A stretch of DNA of 17,776 bases from JBOFDK01 sp051650305 (GTDB lineage: Bacteria > Bacillota > Clostridia > Lachnospirales > Cellulosilyticaceae). Under the pieces are notes generated by a model. It was given only the letters and a program-made list of their open reading frames with translations. It did no database searches and was not told where the DNA came from. Position numbers and translations under genes: made by a program. Shown here in pieces: positions 1 to 8,512 of this stretch (position 1 is the first letter of the stretch; each line of letters opens with the position of its first letter). Where the stretch lies: positions 1-17,776 of the forward strand of contig JBOFIT010000180.1 of assembly GCA_051650305.1 (NCBI GenBank). Reading direction: 5' to 3'.

Positions 1-28
1 AAAAAAAATAACAAAGGTAGGGAGAAAA

Positions 29-1156
29 GTGTTTAATTTCTTTAAGAAAAAACAAACAGAAAGTATTGAAGAAGTAGCAAGTCATATTTTTAGTGATGAC
101 TTATGTAGAAAAGCAATATGTTCAAATGCATTATTTCAAAATCCATCCTTATTTTTAGATATGAAGCTTACAGATGAAAAGAGAGAGCAGTTTTTAGAAA
201 ATAATTTTTTCAATTTAAGGTATACTGGTGGGTCACAGGAGCAGTGGGATAAGCAGAAGAAACAGCTCATACCTGCAATGAAAGAGGCACTAAAAATAGG
301 CTATGATATAGTGGACAAACAGTCTTATGAAGCTGTGTTTGAAAGCTTTATGGAGGGCGGTCTCACACATGCATGGGACATCGTAAGAATGGTTGGAGTG
401 ACCCAAGATACTTATACGGTAAGTTATATCGACTTAGCATTAGCTAAGGAAAAAGTAGCTTTCTTAGGGAAGAAAATAAGCGATAATTATACTTTATGGG
501 AAGAGGTCGCTACAGATTTTATCAAAGGAAAACTTGATTTTAATGATTTAAAAGAATTAGAAGGTCAAGATACCACAATGTTTGCTGATATTGAAAACAT
601 TTTAGTAATGGTAGACTTCTTATTCAACGATAAGGATACACCTTTAAAGCAGGTGCGCTTTCATAAAGAAGAGAACTTAGAGCAGGCTGGAAAAAATATT
701 CTTGGACCTATTTTATCGCCTTCTCAGAGAGCTAGAAATATGATGAAAGTCTATAAAAAGGTATATGGATGGGAGCCTTTTGTCTTAATAGACGGCAACA
801 TGACAGAGGAGCGGGATAAAAATACATATCGTTTTATACAAGATAAACTTAAGTTACAACCTGAGGAAGAGATTATCTTTATGCATGCCTATACGCATAA
901 GAAGCCTGAGAAATCTGAACTACAATTACTTGTGACGAATCAGCGCATCATCAGCTTTTTAGCGAGACGAGATGAGTATATATACATACCGTTTGAAGAA
1001 ATACATGAAAGCAGTCTAGTGATAAGAGGCTACGGAAAGGAATTATTTATAAACGAGCGTCTAATGCTTGATTGTTTTTGTATTCATTCCGAGGAAGAGA
1101 TTGCGGCTTATTTGGAAATTGTCTACGATCTAGTGACATTTTTAAGACATGCTTAA
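29..1156 (+). CDS. DUF1266-like protein with C-terminal PH-like domain
   Basis: A 375-residue soluble protein of unknown function. Residues about 60-175 resemble DUF1266. The key stretch is AWDIVRMVGV at 115-124, then an acidic helix and LWEEVATDFIKG at 157-168, which matches the AWD..R and SWEE....LLGR blocks I know from that family. Residues about 279-372 look like a small bacterial PH-type beta domain, with LLVTNQRIISF at 300-310 and YIYIPFEEI at 317-325. No signal peptide or membrane helix is visible. The start is GTG at 29 with a GGTAGGGAG ribosome site at 16-24; no ATG lies nearby. The next gene follows after 65 AT-rich bases with no terminator, so the two are probably co-transcribed. 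The family call is from pattern memory; a biochemical role cannot be assigned. Confidence 0.75.
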   Translation: MFNFFKKKQTESIEEVASHIFSDDLCRKAICSNALFQNPSLFLDMKLTDEKREQFLENNFFNLRYTGGSQEQWDKQKKQLIPAMKEALKIGYDIVDKQSYEAVFESFMEGGLTHAWDIVRMVGVTQDTYTVSYIDLALAKEKVAFLGKKISDNYTLWEEVATDFIKGKLDFNDLKELEGQDTTMFADIENILVMVDFLFNDKDTPLKQVRFHKEENLEQAGKNILGPILSPSQRARNMMKVYKKVYGWEPFVLIDGNMTEERDKNTYRFIQDKLKLQPEEEIIFMHAYTHKKPEKSELQLLVTNQRIISFLARRDEYIYIPFEEIHESSLVIRGYGKELFINERLMLDCFCIHSEEEIAAYLEIVYDLVTFLRHA

Positions 1157-1221
1157 GTATTTAAAAAATAGAGTTTAATAAAAAATAAAAAATAAATAAC
1201 AAATAATAAGGAGATAAAGAG

Positions 1222-1665
1222 ATGGAAAGAATAGGAACAATTATAGCGGTTATAGGGGCGATAGGATTTATCGTAGCAATGTGGATTTTATTTGGGTATC
1301 TATACTTCAAAAAAGGAAGTCTGAAGAAAGGTTTCTTACTTTTACTCGTGTCACTGCTAATGGTAGCAGGAGGCGTATATGTAGGGATACAAGGTGCATG
1401 GGTAAATGCAGAAAAGGGAATAGCATTATCAGATGATGTTATACATATTCTTGAAAATATCGAGGTAGAAGATGCCACACAAGAGCAAAGTGCGCTGGTA
1501 GGCGGAAGCGTGTACTTGAAAATTAATGAAGATGCGTGGACAAAATATGAAGAGGAAATCATCGCACATTATATTGCATGGCAAAGAAGCCTAGCAAGTG
1601 AGGCGGATGATGAGACACTGAAGGCAGAATTTAGAGCCTTAAGAGAGAAGACTCTTTCTAAGTAA
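1222..1665 (+). CDS. Small two-helix membrane protein, unknown function
   Basis: A 147-residue protein I do not recognise. Two hydrophobic helices are clear: residues about 4-28 and 37-58. They are joined by a short basic loop (KKGSLKKG, 31-38), which by the positive-inside rule should be cytoplasmic. The remaining ~85 residues are acidic and hydrophilic (EDATQEQS near 83-90, DAWTKYEEEI near 104-113) and would lie outside the membrane. The ATG at 1222 has a good AAGGAG site at 1208-1213. It lies 65 bases after the DUF1266-like gene and is followed at once by a terminator, so it is the last gene of that unit. A short minus-strand reading frame over the same bases was judged a shadow because this frame has the ribosome site and the coherent topology. 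Confidence 0.75.
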   Translation: MERIGTIIAVIGAIGFIVAMWILFGYLYFKKGSLKKGFLLLLVSLLMVAGGVYVGIQGAWVNAEKGIALSDDVIHILENIEVEDATQEQSALVGGSVYLKINEDAWTKYEEEIIAHYIAWQRSLASEADDETLKAEFRALREKTLSK

Positions 1666-1680
1666 GAAGGATTAAGAGCA

Positions 1681-1703
1681 GGGAGCCAAGTGCTCCCTTT
1701 TTT
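1681..1703 (+). terminator. Intrinsic terminator after the two-helix protein gene
   Basis: GGGAGC at 1681-1686 pairs perfectly with GCTCCC at 1692-1697 around a five-base loop. Six T follow at 1698-1703. It ends the 29-1665 transcription unit. Confidence 0.85.
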
Positions 1704-1759
1704 GATTGGGGCATGTACAAAAGACAATATGATAGACAGATGAGAGTAAATAATAAATA

Positions 1760-1788
1760 TTGAGTAGTGTACATAAATATGTTAAAAT
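1760..1788 (+). promoter_or_regulatory. Sigma-A type promoter for the YitT-family gene
   Basis: TTGAGT at 1760-1765 (-35) and TAAAAT at 1783-1788 (-10) are separated by exactly 17 bases. A TGn extension (TGT, 1780-1782) precedes the -10. Transcription would start near 1795, giving an ~85-base leader before the ATG at 1880. I see no convincing hairpin or riboswitch in that leader. Confidence 0.6.
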
Positions 1789-1879
1789 ATAAAATTAGAG
1801 AAATTGATGTAACTTAAATGAATAAAGCATTTGAGGGGCAGCAAAGTTATCACATAATCAAGTAGGTGAGGAAAAAAAG

Positions 1880-2800
1880 ATGGATAAGAAAATAGATAGA
1901 AACATCATAATGGACTATATCATGGTTACAATAGGTATTACCATAGCGGCAGCTGCTGTGTATTTCTTCCTAATACCAGCAAATCTGGTAGTAGGAAGTG
2001 TGTCGGGGCTTGCACTAGTCATTGGAGAGGTCATCCCTGTATCCATTTCAACTGTGACATTAGTCGTGAATTTATTATTATTGGTAGTAGGGTATTTTGT
2101 AGTAGGGAAAGAGTTTGGCGTTAAGACAATCTATACATCCTTGATGTTTCCCGGGTTGATCTACATATTTGAAAGAGTATTTCCAAATCAGCAACCCATC
2201 ATGAATGACCCTTGGCTAGACCTTATAACTTATGTTTTGATTTTAGGTATATCACAAACCATTTTATTTAGAGCCAATGCATCATCTGGAGGACTGGATA
2301 TCGTTGCAAAGATCTTTAACCATTTATGGGGAGTACCGATAGGTGTGGCAGTTTCGGTGGTGAGCAGTGTCGTTTCATTAAGTGCGATTTTTGTATATGA
2401 TATCAAAGTTGTTGTTTTAGGACTTATAGGCACATACTTAAATGGTTTAATCATAACGCACTTTACGGATGCTTTTAATCAGAAAAAGCGTGTATGTATC
2501 ATTTCACAAAAGCATGAACTTATAGCAGATTATATTTTAAATGTCCTCATGAGAGGGGTAACCTTATACCCTAGAGTCGGTGCTTATACGAGAAAAGAAG
2601 ATTTAGAAATCCAAATCATCATAGAGAATAATGAAGTGATGGGACTGATTCGCTATATCAATGAAGTAGATAAGGATGCCTTTGTAACTGTTGGGAATAT
2701 CGACTTTATAAGTGGTAAATGGCATACGAAAAAGCAAATTAAAGAAAATAAAAAAAGATTGATGGCCAATAGCAATGTGGCTAATGAAGTGACCAAGTAA
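1880..2800 (+). CDS. YitT family membrane protein (DUF161 repeats plus DUF2179)
   Basis: A 306-residue integral membrane protein of the YitT/YpjC type. The N-terminal part (about 10-195) has five to six hydrophobic helices with the family marks IPANLVVGSVSGLALV (32-47) and ASSGGLDIVAKI (134-145), the usual (S/T)GG.DI.A motif. The C-terminal cytoplasmic domain (about 222-280) matches DUF2179: RGVTLYPRVGAYT (225-237) and DAFVTVGNIDFISG (266-279). Length fits the family (about 280-300). The transport substrate of the family is not established to my knowledge, so none is given. The ATG at 1880 is preceded by GGTGAGG at 1865-1871. It forms a single-gene unit, with its own promoter upstream and a long terminator after. 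Confidence 0.93.
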   Translation: MDKKIDRNIIMDYIMVTIGITIAAAAVYFFLIPANLVVGSVSGLALVIGEVIPVSISTVTLVVNLLLLVVGYFVVGKEFGVKTIYTSLMFPGLIYIFERVFPNQQPIMNDPWLDLITYVLILGISQTILFRANASSGGLDIVAKIFNHLWGVPIGVAVSVVSSVVSLSAIFVYDIKVVVLGLIGTYLNGLIITHFTDAFNQKKRVCIISQKHELIADYILNVLMRGVTLYPRVGAYTRKEDLEIQIIIENNEVMGLIRYINEVDKDAFVTVGNIDFISGKWHTKKQIKENKKRLMANSNVANEVTK

Positions 2801-2821
2801 ACGAAATAGTATAGATAAAAG

Positions 2822-2873
2822 AAGTGGTTGCAATAGCTAATTATAATAGGCTATTGCAACCGCTTTATTTTTT
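2822..2873 (+). terminator. Long-stem terminator after the YitT-family gene
   Basis: The arm 2822-2837 pairs with 2850-2865 (16 pairs, one G-U) around a 12-base loop. A T-rich tail follows (TTTATTTTTT within 2863-2872). The stem is long enough to be read as a strong intrinsic terminator. Confidence 0.85.
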
Positions 2874-2903
2874 GAGTAAAAATGAACATGTCTTAAGAAA
2901 TCT

Positions 2904-2957
2904 TTACGGAAATTGTGCGGAAGTATAAGTAAAGTTGTAAGGAATTACCCCTATAAT
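2904..2957 (+). promoter_or_regulatory. Probable activator-dependent promoter of the M16 peptidase gene
   Basis: A perfect -10 TATAAT lies at 2952-2957, but no acceptable -35 is found 16-18 bases upstream. Instead there are GGAA-centred repeats: ACGGAA (2906-2911), GCGGAA (2917-2922) and AAGGAA (2939-2944). Their offsets are 11 and 22 bases, that is one and two helical turns. Phased repeats replacing a -35 suggest an OmpR-type regulator site. Transcription would begin near 2964, before the AAGGGGG ribosome site at about 2979-2985. Confidence 0.4.
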
Positions 2958-2991
2958 AAAAGTATTAAGAAAAACAAAAGGGGGAAATAAG

Positions 2992-5988
2992 ATGAAAAAG
3001 AAGATGCTTGGTGTAATCTCACTTGTCATAATATTGAGTGTATTAACAGGGGGGATGATAGCAGTAAAAGCATTGAAGGAGCGGGATACAGGGGAGAAGA
3101 TACCAAAGCAAGGGACGGTTGTAGAAGGATTTAAAGTAAAGGAACTTAATGAGATGCCTTATCTAAATGCAACGACCATACTATTTGAACACAAAAAGAC
3201 AGGAGCATTACTGTTGTATGTTCAAAATGACGACAAAAATAAAGCATTTAATATTACCTTTAAAACACCTGTACAAGATCATAAAGGTGCCACACATGTA
3301 CTAGAGCACAGTGTATTAGAAGGTTCAAAAAAGTATCCCAATATGCAAGTTAAGGATAATCCATATATTACTTATGCAAATGCCTATACACAAGCTAGCA
3401 ACACATCTTATGTAGTAGGGAGTATGGAAGAGGAAGAGCTTTTGAAACTTGTAGATATGTATATGGACTGTGTATTGAATCCAATGCTTTATGAAGACCC
3501 TATGATTTTTGCAAGGGAGGCGTGGCGATACGAGAAGACTGATGAAAAGACACCACTTACCGTAAGTGGCACCGTATACAATGAGATGAAAGGGTGGGAA
3601 TCCAATATTTATGCAATGAGTAATATGGAGGTAGTAGGGGCACTCTTTAAGGGGAGTATTATGGATAAGCAGTTTGGAGGGAAACCAGAGGAAATTCTTC
3701 AGTTGACCTATGAAGAAGTGCTTGACGTACACAAAACCTATTATCATCCTTCAAATGCCTTTATGACCCTGTATGGAGATTTGGATTATAGACAATTTTT
3801 AAAACAGTTAGATGAAGAACACTTATCTAAATATAAGAAAAAGAAAATTGTAATCGACGAAGGCATTCAAAAAGTAAAGGGAGAACCTATAAGTATACGC
3901 TCACACTATCCAGCATTAGCAGATGCTACTACAAAAGATGGTGCTATGGTACATTACAACTTTGCATTAACACATATGTCCAGTGAAGAGCGAGGCGTTC
4001 TACAGATTGCTAGTAGAGCAATGAATGAAGAAATGGCACCTATTCAGCAAGCCTTTAAAGCAGAAGGACTTGGTGAAAAATTATTTATAGGACTAGACCC
4101 ATGTGGAGCAGAACCTTATTTCGTCTTTCAAGTGCAGCATGTCAAAGAAGGTAAAGAAGAGGAAGTGAAAGGGTTTATAGAGAAAGAATTACAAAAAATA
4201 GTACAAGAAGGGTTGCCAGTGGAGGTCATTGAAAAGGTTGTTAAAAGTGAGCAAGCACAATACAAAGCAGATGGCAAAGACCCTCATATAGGCAATAAGT
4301 TAGTTGGGATCATGGGACAGGACTGGGGGAATGGCCATGATATTTACTATAGCAGTTATTATAGTACCAATCTGCTAGAGCTTGGAGAAAAGACGAAAAG
4401 TAGCGAACTTCAAAAACTTATAAAGAAGTTTCTGGTAGACAATAGTCATACAGCTTTTGGTATTGCAGAACCAAGCCCGGGGTTGGTAGAGGAAAAGATT
4501 AAGAAGGAATTAGAGACCTTAAAGGTAAAAGAAGAGAGTATGACACTAGAGGAAATAAAAGAACTTATTGGTCTGACAGAAACATACAAGGCATGGAATA
4601 GCACTAATAGTGCAGTAGCAGGTGTGGCGAATAGCGCCATAGAAGCATTGCGTGTGGAAGTGGAACCATATGTACTTGAAGAAGTAGTAGAAGATGGCAT
4701 CAAATATGTAACGGTAGAACTAGATGAAGAAGAGGTGCTAGATGTAGCCTTTAGATTCAATACATCATCTGTACCAGCAGAAAAGCTTCATTATTATAAG
4801 TTATTTACGGAATTAGTAGGGAAGATGGATACAAAGAGTTATACAAAAGAAGAAATAGCAAGCTTAAAGAGTAAGTACTTTAGCCTTGTTGTATCTACAG
4901 CTACGACGGGTTATTCGGTAAATGAGAAAGGGTATGAGGGCATCTATCTTGCAAGATTTAGAGGTGAGGCGGCTGCATATGAAGAAGCTATAGGAGTCAT
5001 AGAAGACATTTTATACCATACCAAGTTAAGTGATACAGAAACACTTTTAAGTGTTGTAAAGAACTTACGTAATGAGCAAAAAGTTATGTACCAATCAGAA
5101 CCAAGTGTCTTATTGTATAAAATAAATACAGCTGTATATGATGATAATACCCAATATTTGCAGTATATAGAAGGGTTAGATTACTATCATTTCTTAGGTG
5201 AGGTAGAAAAACAATTAGAGACTTCAAGTCAGGAAGTTGTACAAGAGTTAGAGATGATACAAGATCGTGTGATGAATAAAACAGGGCTACTGGTTGAATA
5301 CGTAGGCGATAAAGATCATGTAGCCGCATTTAAGGAAATAACAATGACAATGCTTCAGAAGTTGCCAGCACAACCGATAGAAAAACAAGATTATAGTTCT
5401 TTGAAAAGTGATAATAAAAATATAGCTATTAAAGTGGATACACCTGTTAACTACAATATGATAGTAGCAGATACAGAGGCGCTAGGATTAACTTATAGTA
5501 GCAAGTATATCCCTCTGATGAAACTCATAGAGGAGAAATACTTGACACCTCAGATACGGGATCAAAATAATGCCTATGGTAGTATGAGCATGTTTGTAGA
5601 ATCAGGTCTTAGACTGTATACCTATAGAGACCCTCATGTTGACAAGACAAAAGAGGTGTATGAAGGCGTGGCAAACTTTATTAGAAACTATGCAGTAACT
5701 CAAGAAGAGCTTAATAGCTATATAGTAACTGCCTATACAGAGAAGACGATGCCTAAAGAGCAGATAGATGGAGGCATCTATGCACTGTATTTGCACCGTG
5801 TCGGTAAGGGGATAGATGCAGAGAAGAAAGCGTTAGAAGAAATCAAGGCAACAACTGTAGATGACTTTAAAGAAATGGCAGAAATCTTTGAAAAGTTAAA
5901 TGGAGTAGGGGCATGGCTAACTGTAGCTAGTCAGGAGAAAATAGAGCAAAATAACCATCTGTATGATGCCATTATGACTTTAGAATAG
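2992..5988 (+). CDS. Exported M16C (presequence-protease-like) zinc metallopeptidase
   Basis: A 998-residue peptidase of the insulinase superfamily, M16C/PreP branch, expected to degrade peptides inside a closed two-half chamber. The inverted zinc motif HVLEH is at 102-106 (His102 and His106 ligands, Glu105 base); the distal ligand should be Glu198 in VYNEMKG (195-201). The C-terminal half has the family block NAYGSM with YRDP (about 862-890) and the closing GGIYALYLHRVGKG. Unlike typical clostridial members, which start directly with the enzyme, residues 1-27 form a signal peptide or membrane anchor (KKK, then a hydrophobic run at about 6-26). No lipobox Cys is seen, so it may be tethered outside the membrane. 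The loop after the zinc motif (about 121-142) also differs from the usual SLNTFLNAMT block. The ATG at 2992 has an AAGGGGG site. It is monocistronic, with a terminator after it. Confidence 0.93.
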   Translation: MKKKMLGVISLVIILSVLTGGMIAVKALKERDTGEKIPKQGTVVEGFKVKELNEMPYLNATTILFEHKKTGALLLYVQNDDKNKAFNITFKTPVQDHKGATHVLEHSVLEGSKKYPNMQVKDNPYITYANAYTQASNTSYVVGSMEEEELLKLVDMYMDCVLNPMLYEDPMIFAREAWRYEKTDEKTPLTVSGTVYNEMKGWESNIYAMSNMEVVGALFKGSIMDKQFGGKPEEILQLTYEEVLDVHKTYYHPSNAFMTLYGDLDYRQFLKQLDEEHLSKYKKKKIVIDEGIQKVKGEPISIRSHYPALADATTKDGAMVHYNFALTHMSSEERGVLQIASRAMNEEMAPIQQAFKAEGLGEKLFIGLDPCGAEPYFVFQVQHVKEGKEEEVKGFIEKELQKIVQEGLPVEVIEKVVKSEQAQYKADGKDPHIGNKLVGIMGQDWGNGHDIYYSSYYSTNLLELGEKTKSSELQKLIKKFLVDNSHTAFGIAEPSPGLVEEKIKKELETLKVKEESMTLEEIKELIGLTETYKAWNSTNSAVAGVANSAIEALRVEVEPYVLEEVVEDGIKYVTVELDEEEVLDVAFRFNTSSVPAEKLHYYKLFTELVGKMDTKSYTKEEIASLKSKYFSLVVSTATTGYSVNEKGYEGIYLARFRGEAAAYEEAIGVIEDILYHTKLSDTETLLSVVKNLRNEQKVMYQSEPSVLLYKINTAVYDDNTQYLQYIEGLDYYHFLGEVEKQLETSSQEVVQELEMIQDRVMNKTGLLVEYVGDKDHVAAFKEITMTMLQKLPAQPIEKQDYSSLKSDNKNIAIKVDTPVNYNMIVADTEALGLTYSSKYIPLMKLIEEKYLTPQIRDQNNAYGSMSMFVESGLRLYTYRDPHVDKTKEVYEGVANFIRNYAVTQEELNSYIVTAYTEKTMPKEQIDGGIYALYLHRVGKGIDAEKKALEEIKATTVDDFKEMAEIFEKLNGVGAWLTVASQEKIEQNNHLYDAIMTLE

Positions 5989-6005
5989 CTGATAAAGTAA
6001 CATAG

Positions 6006-6059
6006 AATCCCCTTTGTATAAGTAGAGGTAGATAGGAATTACTTTTGCAAGGGGGTTTT
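6006..6059 (+). terminator. Probable terminator after the M16 peptidase gene
   Basis: AATCCCCTT (6006-6014) pairs with AAGGGGGTT (6049-6057) with one G-U. A second inner stem forms between AAGTA and TACTT. The tail is only TTTTA, so termination may be partial. Confidence 0.55.
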
Positions 6060-6080
6060 ATGAAATTAAGCAACAAAACA

Positions 6081-6129
6081 TATAGAAAGTTTTAAAAAAT
6101 ATAGAAAATTATAAGAAGGATTGTATAAT
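6081..6129 (+). promoter_or_regulatory. Promoter region of the response regulator with direct repeats
   Basis: A perfect -10 TATAAT is at 6124-6129, placing the start near 6136 and giving a very short leader that holds the AGGGAGGGTGAG ribosome site. No good -35 is present. The near-identical repeats TATAGAAAG (6081-6089) and TATAGAAAA (6100-6108) lie 19 bases apart, and a third AGAA lies 11 bases further on. Autoregulation through these is possible but is inference only. Confidence 0.35.
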
Positions 6130-6150
6130 AGTGTATAGGGAGGGTGAGTT

Positions 6151-6867
6151 ATGACTTATACAGTATTGGTTTGTGATGATGATGAGAATATTAATCGTTC
6201 TATAAGTATTTATTTACAACAGGATGGCTATAAAGTGTTGCAGGCCTATGACGGTCTAGAATGCTTGAATTACCTAAAAAAAGAAACCGTACATCTTATC
6301 ATTCTAGATGTCATGATGCCGAAGTTAGATGGCATGTCTACTTTATTTAACATAAGACAACAATATAATGTACCAGTAATTATGCTATCTGCTAAAAGTG
6401 AGAGTACTGATAAAATAGCAGGACTTAGCTTTGGGGCAGATGACTATGTGGCAAAGCCTTGTGATATACTGGAATTACTTGCTAGAGTCAAATCCAACTT
6501 AAGACGGTATACAAAGCTTGGCAATATAAGAGAAGAAGAGCAAGAGGCCATCCTTATAGGAGACTTATGTATTTATAGAAAGTTTAATAAAGTGACGCTA
6601 GAGGGAGAAGAGGTACGCCTCACGCCTACGGAGTATAAGATTCTTCTTTGTTTGATGGAGCATGCGGGGCAAGTACTTTCAAACAACCAAATCTATGCAT
6701 GGGCATGGGGGGAAGAGGCTTATACAGTAGATAATACTGTTTCTGTACATATAAGAAGAATAAGAGAAAAAATAGAAATTAATCCTAAAGAACCTAAGTA
6801 TTTAAAGGTGGTGTGGGGATGTGGGTATAAAATTGAAAAAGTTGAGCAAGAAGATAGCAATTCATAG
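6151..6867 (+). CDS. OmpR/PhoB-family response regulator
   Basis: A 238-residue DNA-binding response regulator. The receiver domain (about 4-118) has the acidic cluster DDD (9-11), the phospho-acceptor Asp53 in ILDVMMP, Ser80 and Lys102 in AKP. The winged-helix domain (about 140-232) has LTPTEYKILLCLM and the terminal WGCGYKIE. All receiver residues needed for phosphotransfer are present. The ATG at 6151 has a strong AGGGAGGGTGAG site. It is the first gene of a regulator-kinase-kinase unit, and the next reading frame starts 47 bases before this one ends. It should be phosphorylated from the His of kinase 1, since the second kinase lacks one. Targets are unknown; its own promoter and that of the upstream peptidase are candidates. 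Confidence 0.96.
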   Translation: MTYTVLVCDDDENINRSISIYLQQDGYKVLQAYDGLECLNYLKKETVHLIILDVMMPKLDGMSTLFNIRQQYNVPVIMLSAKSESTDKIAGLSFGADDYVAKPCDILELLARVKSNLRRYTKLGNIREEEQEAILIGDLCIYRKFNKVTLEGEEVRLTPTEYKILLCLMEHAGQVLSNNQIYAWAWGEEAYTVDNTVSVHIRRIREKIEINPKEPKYLKVVWGCGYKIEKVEQEDSNS

Positions 6868-8512
6868 AGCATGGCACATCATTAGTATTGTAATACTCGT
6901 TGTTTTGTGTGGATGGTGGGCCAAGTGTCATACAATGCATGGTCAAGCACAAGTATATCTAGAAAATCCAAGGCAAGCGTACTATAAGAGTGTGGCATTT
7001 GAAGAGGAAATGCTAGACTGTATCGTGCAAGTATTGGAAGCAGGATATGCTAGTGATACCCCTTTTCTAGATACCTCAAATTTTATTTATATGATAGAAA
7101 AAAAAGGGGTAAATGGCACAGGATTTACATATCATACAAATATTTTTCAATATAGAGATTTAAAGAATCGAATCCTAAAAAATGATAAGAAATTGAATGA
7201 AGCACATATAAAAGGATACATACGAAAAAACGCGCATTATACGATTTGGTATGATGGTAAGTCGAAGAGTAGTGGGAGTGAGGCAATCATTGACACAATG
7301 CTTAGTCAATACCCTGAAGTAAGTAGTATGTACATAGGTATACCCTATGAACTTCAAGAGAACCAGGTATTCTTTGATAGCTACCTAGAGCTACTGAACT
7401 TGAATCAACGAGAAGAAAGATATGGTTATTATGGGGAGGTTCTAGGAATCACCCTAATGAGCTTGATTTTAGGCTATTGGATTTATAAAAAAAGATATTC
7501 AGTAGGGAGTAGAAGTAGGTATCAAATGAAATTATTGCTACAATGTATAAGCTACCTGTTAGTGAGCGGCATAGGCATTGTCATGGTAGTGGAACAGCCT
7601 TTTAGCCTATGGGGATATAGTGTGCTTAGCCTATGGAATGGGCTAATGGTTGTGTACTTATATTGCTATGGTAGAGGGGTGCGTAGTATCGCTGAATGTA
7701 TGGAGGATATGGTACGAGAAGATTTGATGTATCAAGACAGTTGGACGTATAAGGAACTTGTACTCAAAGATATGGCAAAAGACCTTAGTCAGATATATGA
7801 AGGATTAGGGGTTGCGGAACAGGAGGCGGTAAAGAGTGAGCGTATACGAGCAGAACTCATTACAAATATATCCCACGATTTAAAGACACCTCTTACATCC
7901 ATTATTAATTATGTAGGCCTTTTGAAGAAGCGCCCTCTTAGGGAAGAAGCCTTAAGAGAAGTGAAAGTATTAGATACCCAGACAACACTTATCAAAAAAA
8001 GAGTAGTAGAAGTAGTAGAGACAGCTAAAATAATGACGGGGAATATAGATACAGTACGACAACCTATTGCCATTGAACAACTGGTGCAGCAAGTTATTGG
8101 CGAGTATCAAGATAGGTTAATGGAGATACCCATTGAACTAAGGTGTGGAGAAATAAAAGACTTGGTTATTGGTGCAGATGGCTGGGGTATATGGCGTATG
8201 ATGGAAATAGTGCTTAACAATATCGTAGAGTATGGGATGCCACATTCAAGGGCCTATATTGAGGTGGAGGAAGATAAAAACTATGGGTACATAACGGTTA
8301 AAAATATGTCCAAAGACAAGTTGAATGTAGATAGAGAGACATTGCTTGAAAAAGTAATGAGCCGAGAAAACACATCAGGAGGGCTGGGTCTAACCATTGC
8401 AGAAAGCTTAGCAACCCTTCAAGGTGGTAGGCTAATGATTGATATAGATGGTGATTTGTTCAAGGTAAAGATGTACTTTCCTAAGTATGATGCAAAGGAG
8501 GGGACATTATGA
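6821..8512 (+). CDS. Sensor histidine kinase 1: His intact, ATP site degenerate
   Basis: A 563-residue membrane kinase. Helices are predicted at about 17-34, 205-222, 236-257 and 264-284, with an extracellular sensor at about 35-202. The dimerisation box is canonical: SHDLKTP at 351-357 with His352 followed by an acid. The ATP-binding domain is not. The N-box reads EIVLNNIVEY (462-471), with the first Asn replaced by Ile463 and the usual Lys by Glu470. The F-box is absent (KVMSREN, 511-517), and the ATP lid is about four residues shorter than in kinase 2 before GGLGL (520-524). The Asp of the G1 box is Asn495, which I believe is normal for this IDGDLFKV subgroup. The start is GTG at 6821 with AGGTGGT upstream; TTG 6833 or 6842 are weaker alternatives. 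It overlaps the regulator by 47 bases and ends in ATGA with kinase 2. Confidence 0.93.
   Translation: MGIKLKKLSKKIAIHRAWHIISIVILVVLCGWWAKCHTMHGQAQVYLENPRQAYYKSVAFEEEMLDCIVQVLEAGYASDTPFLDTSNFIYMIEKKGVNGTGFTYHTNIFQYRDLKNRILKNDKKLNEAHIKGYIRKNAHYTIWYDGKSKSSGSEAIIDTMLSQYPEVSSMYIGIPYELQENQVFFDSYLELLNLNQREERYGYYGEVLGITLMSLILGYWIYKKRYSVGSRSRYQMKLLLQCISYLLVSGIGIVMVVEQPFSLWGYSVLSLWNGLMVVYLYCYGRGVRSIAECMEDMVREDLMYQDSWTYKELVLKDMAKDLSQIYEGLGVAEQEAVKSERIRAELITNISHDLKTPLTSIINYVGLLKKRPLREEALREVKVLDTQTTLIKKRVVEVVETAKIMTGNIDTVRQPIAIEQLVQQVIGEYQDRLMEIPIELRCGEIKDLVIGADGWGIWRMMEIVLNNIVEYGMPHSRAYIEVEEDKNYGYITVKNMSKDKLNVDRETLLEKVMSRENTSGGLGLTIAESLATLQGGRLMIDIDGDLFKVKMYFPKYDAKEGTL

Noticed and set aside
1161..1562. 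Minus-strand open frame opposite the two-helix membrane protein
   Set aside because: It has no ribosome site and reads as Ser/Thr/Pro-rich shadow of the plus-strand gene, which has a good site and coherent topology.
2929..2940. TTGTAA at 2935-2940 as the -35 of the peptidase promoter
   Set aside because: Only 11 bases separate it from the -10, far too few for sigma-A.
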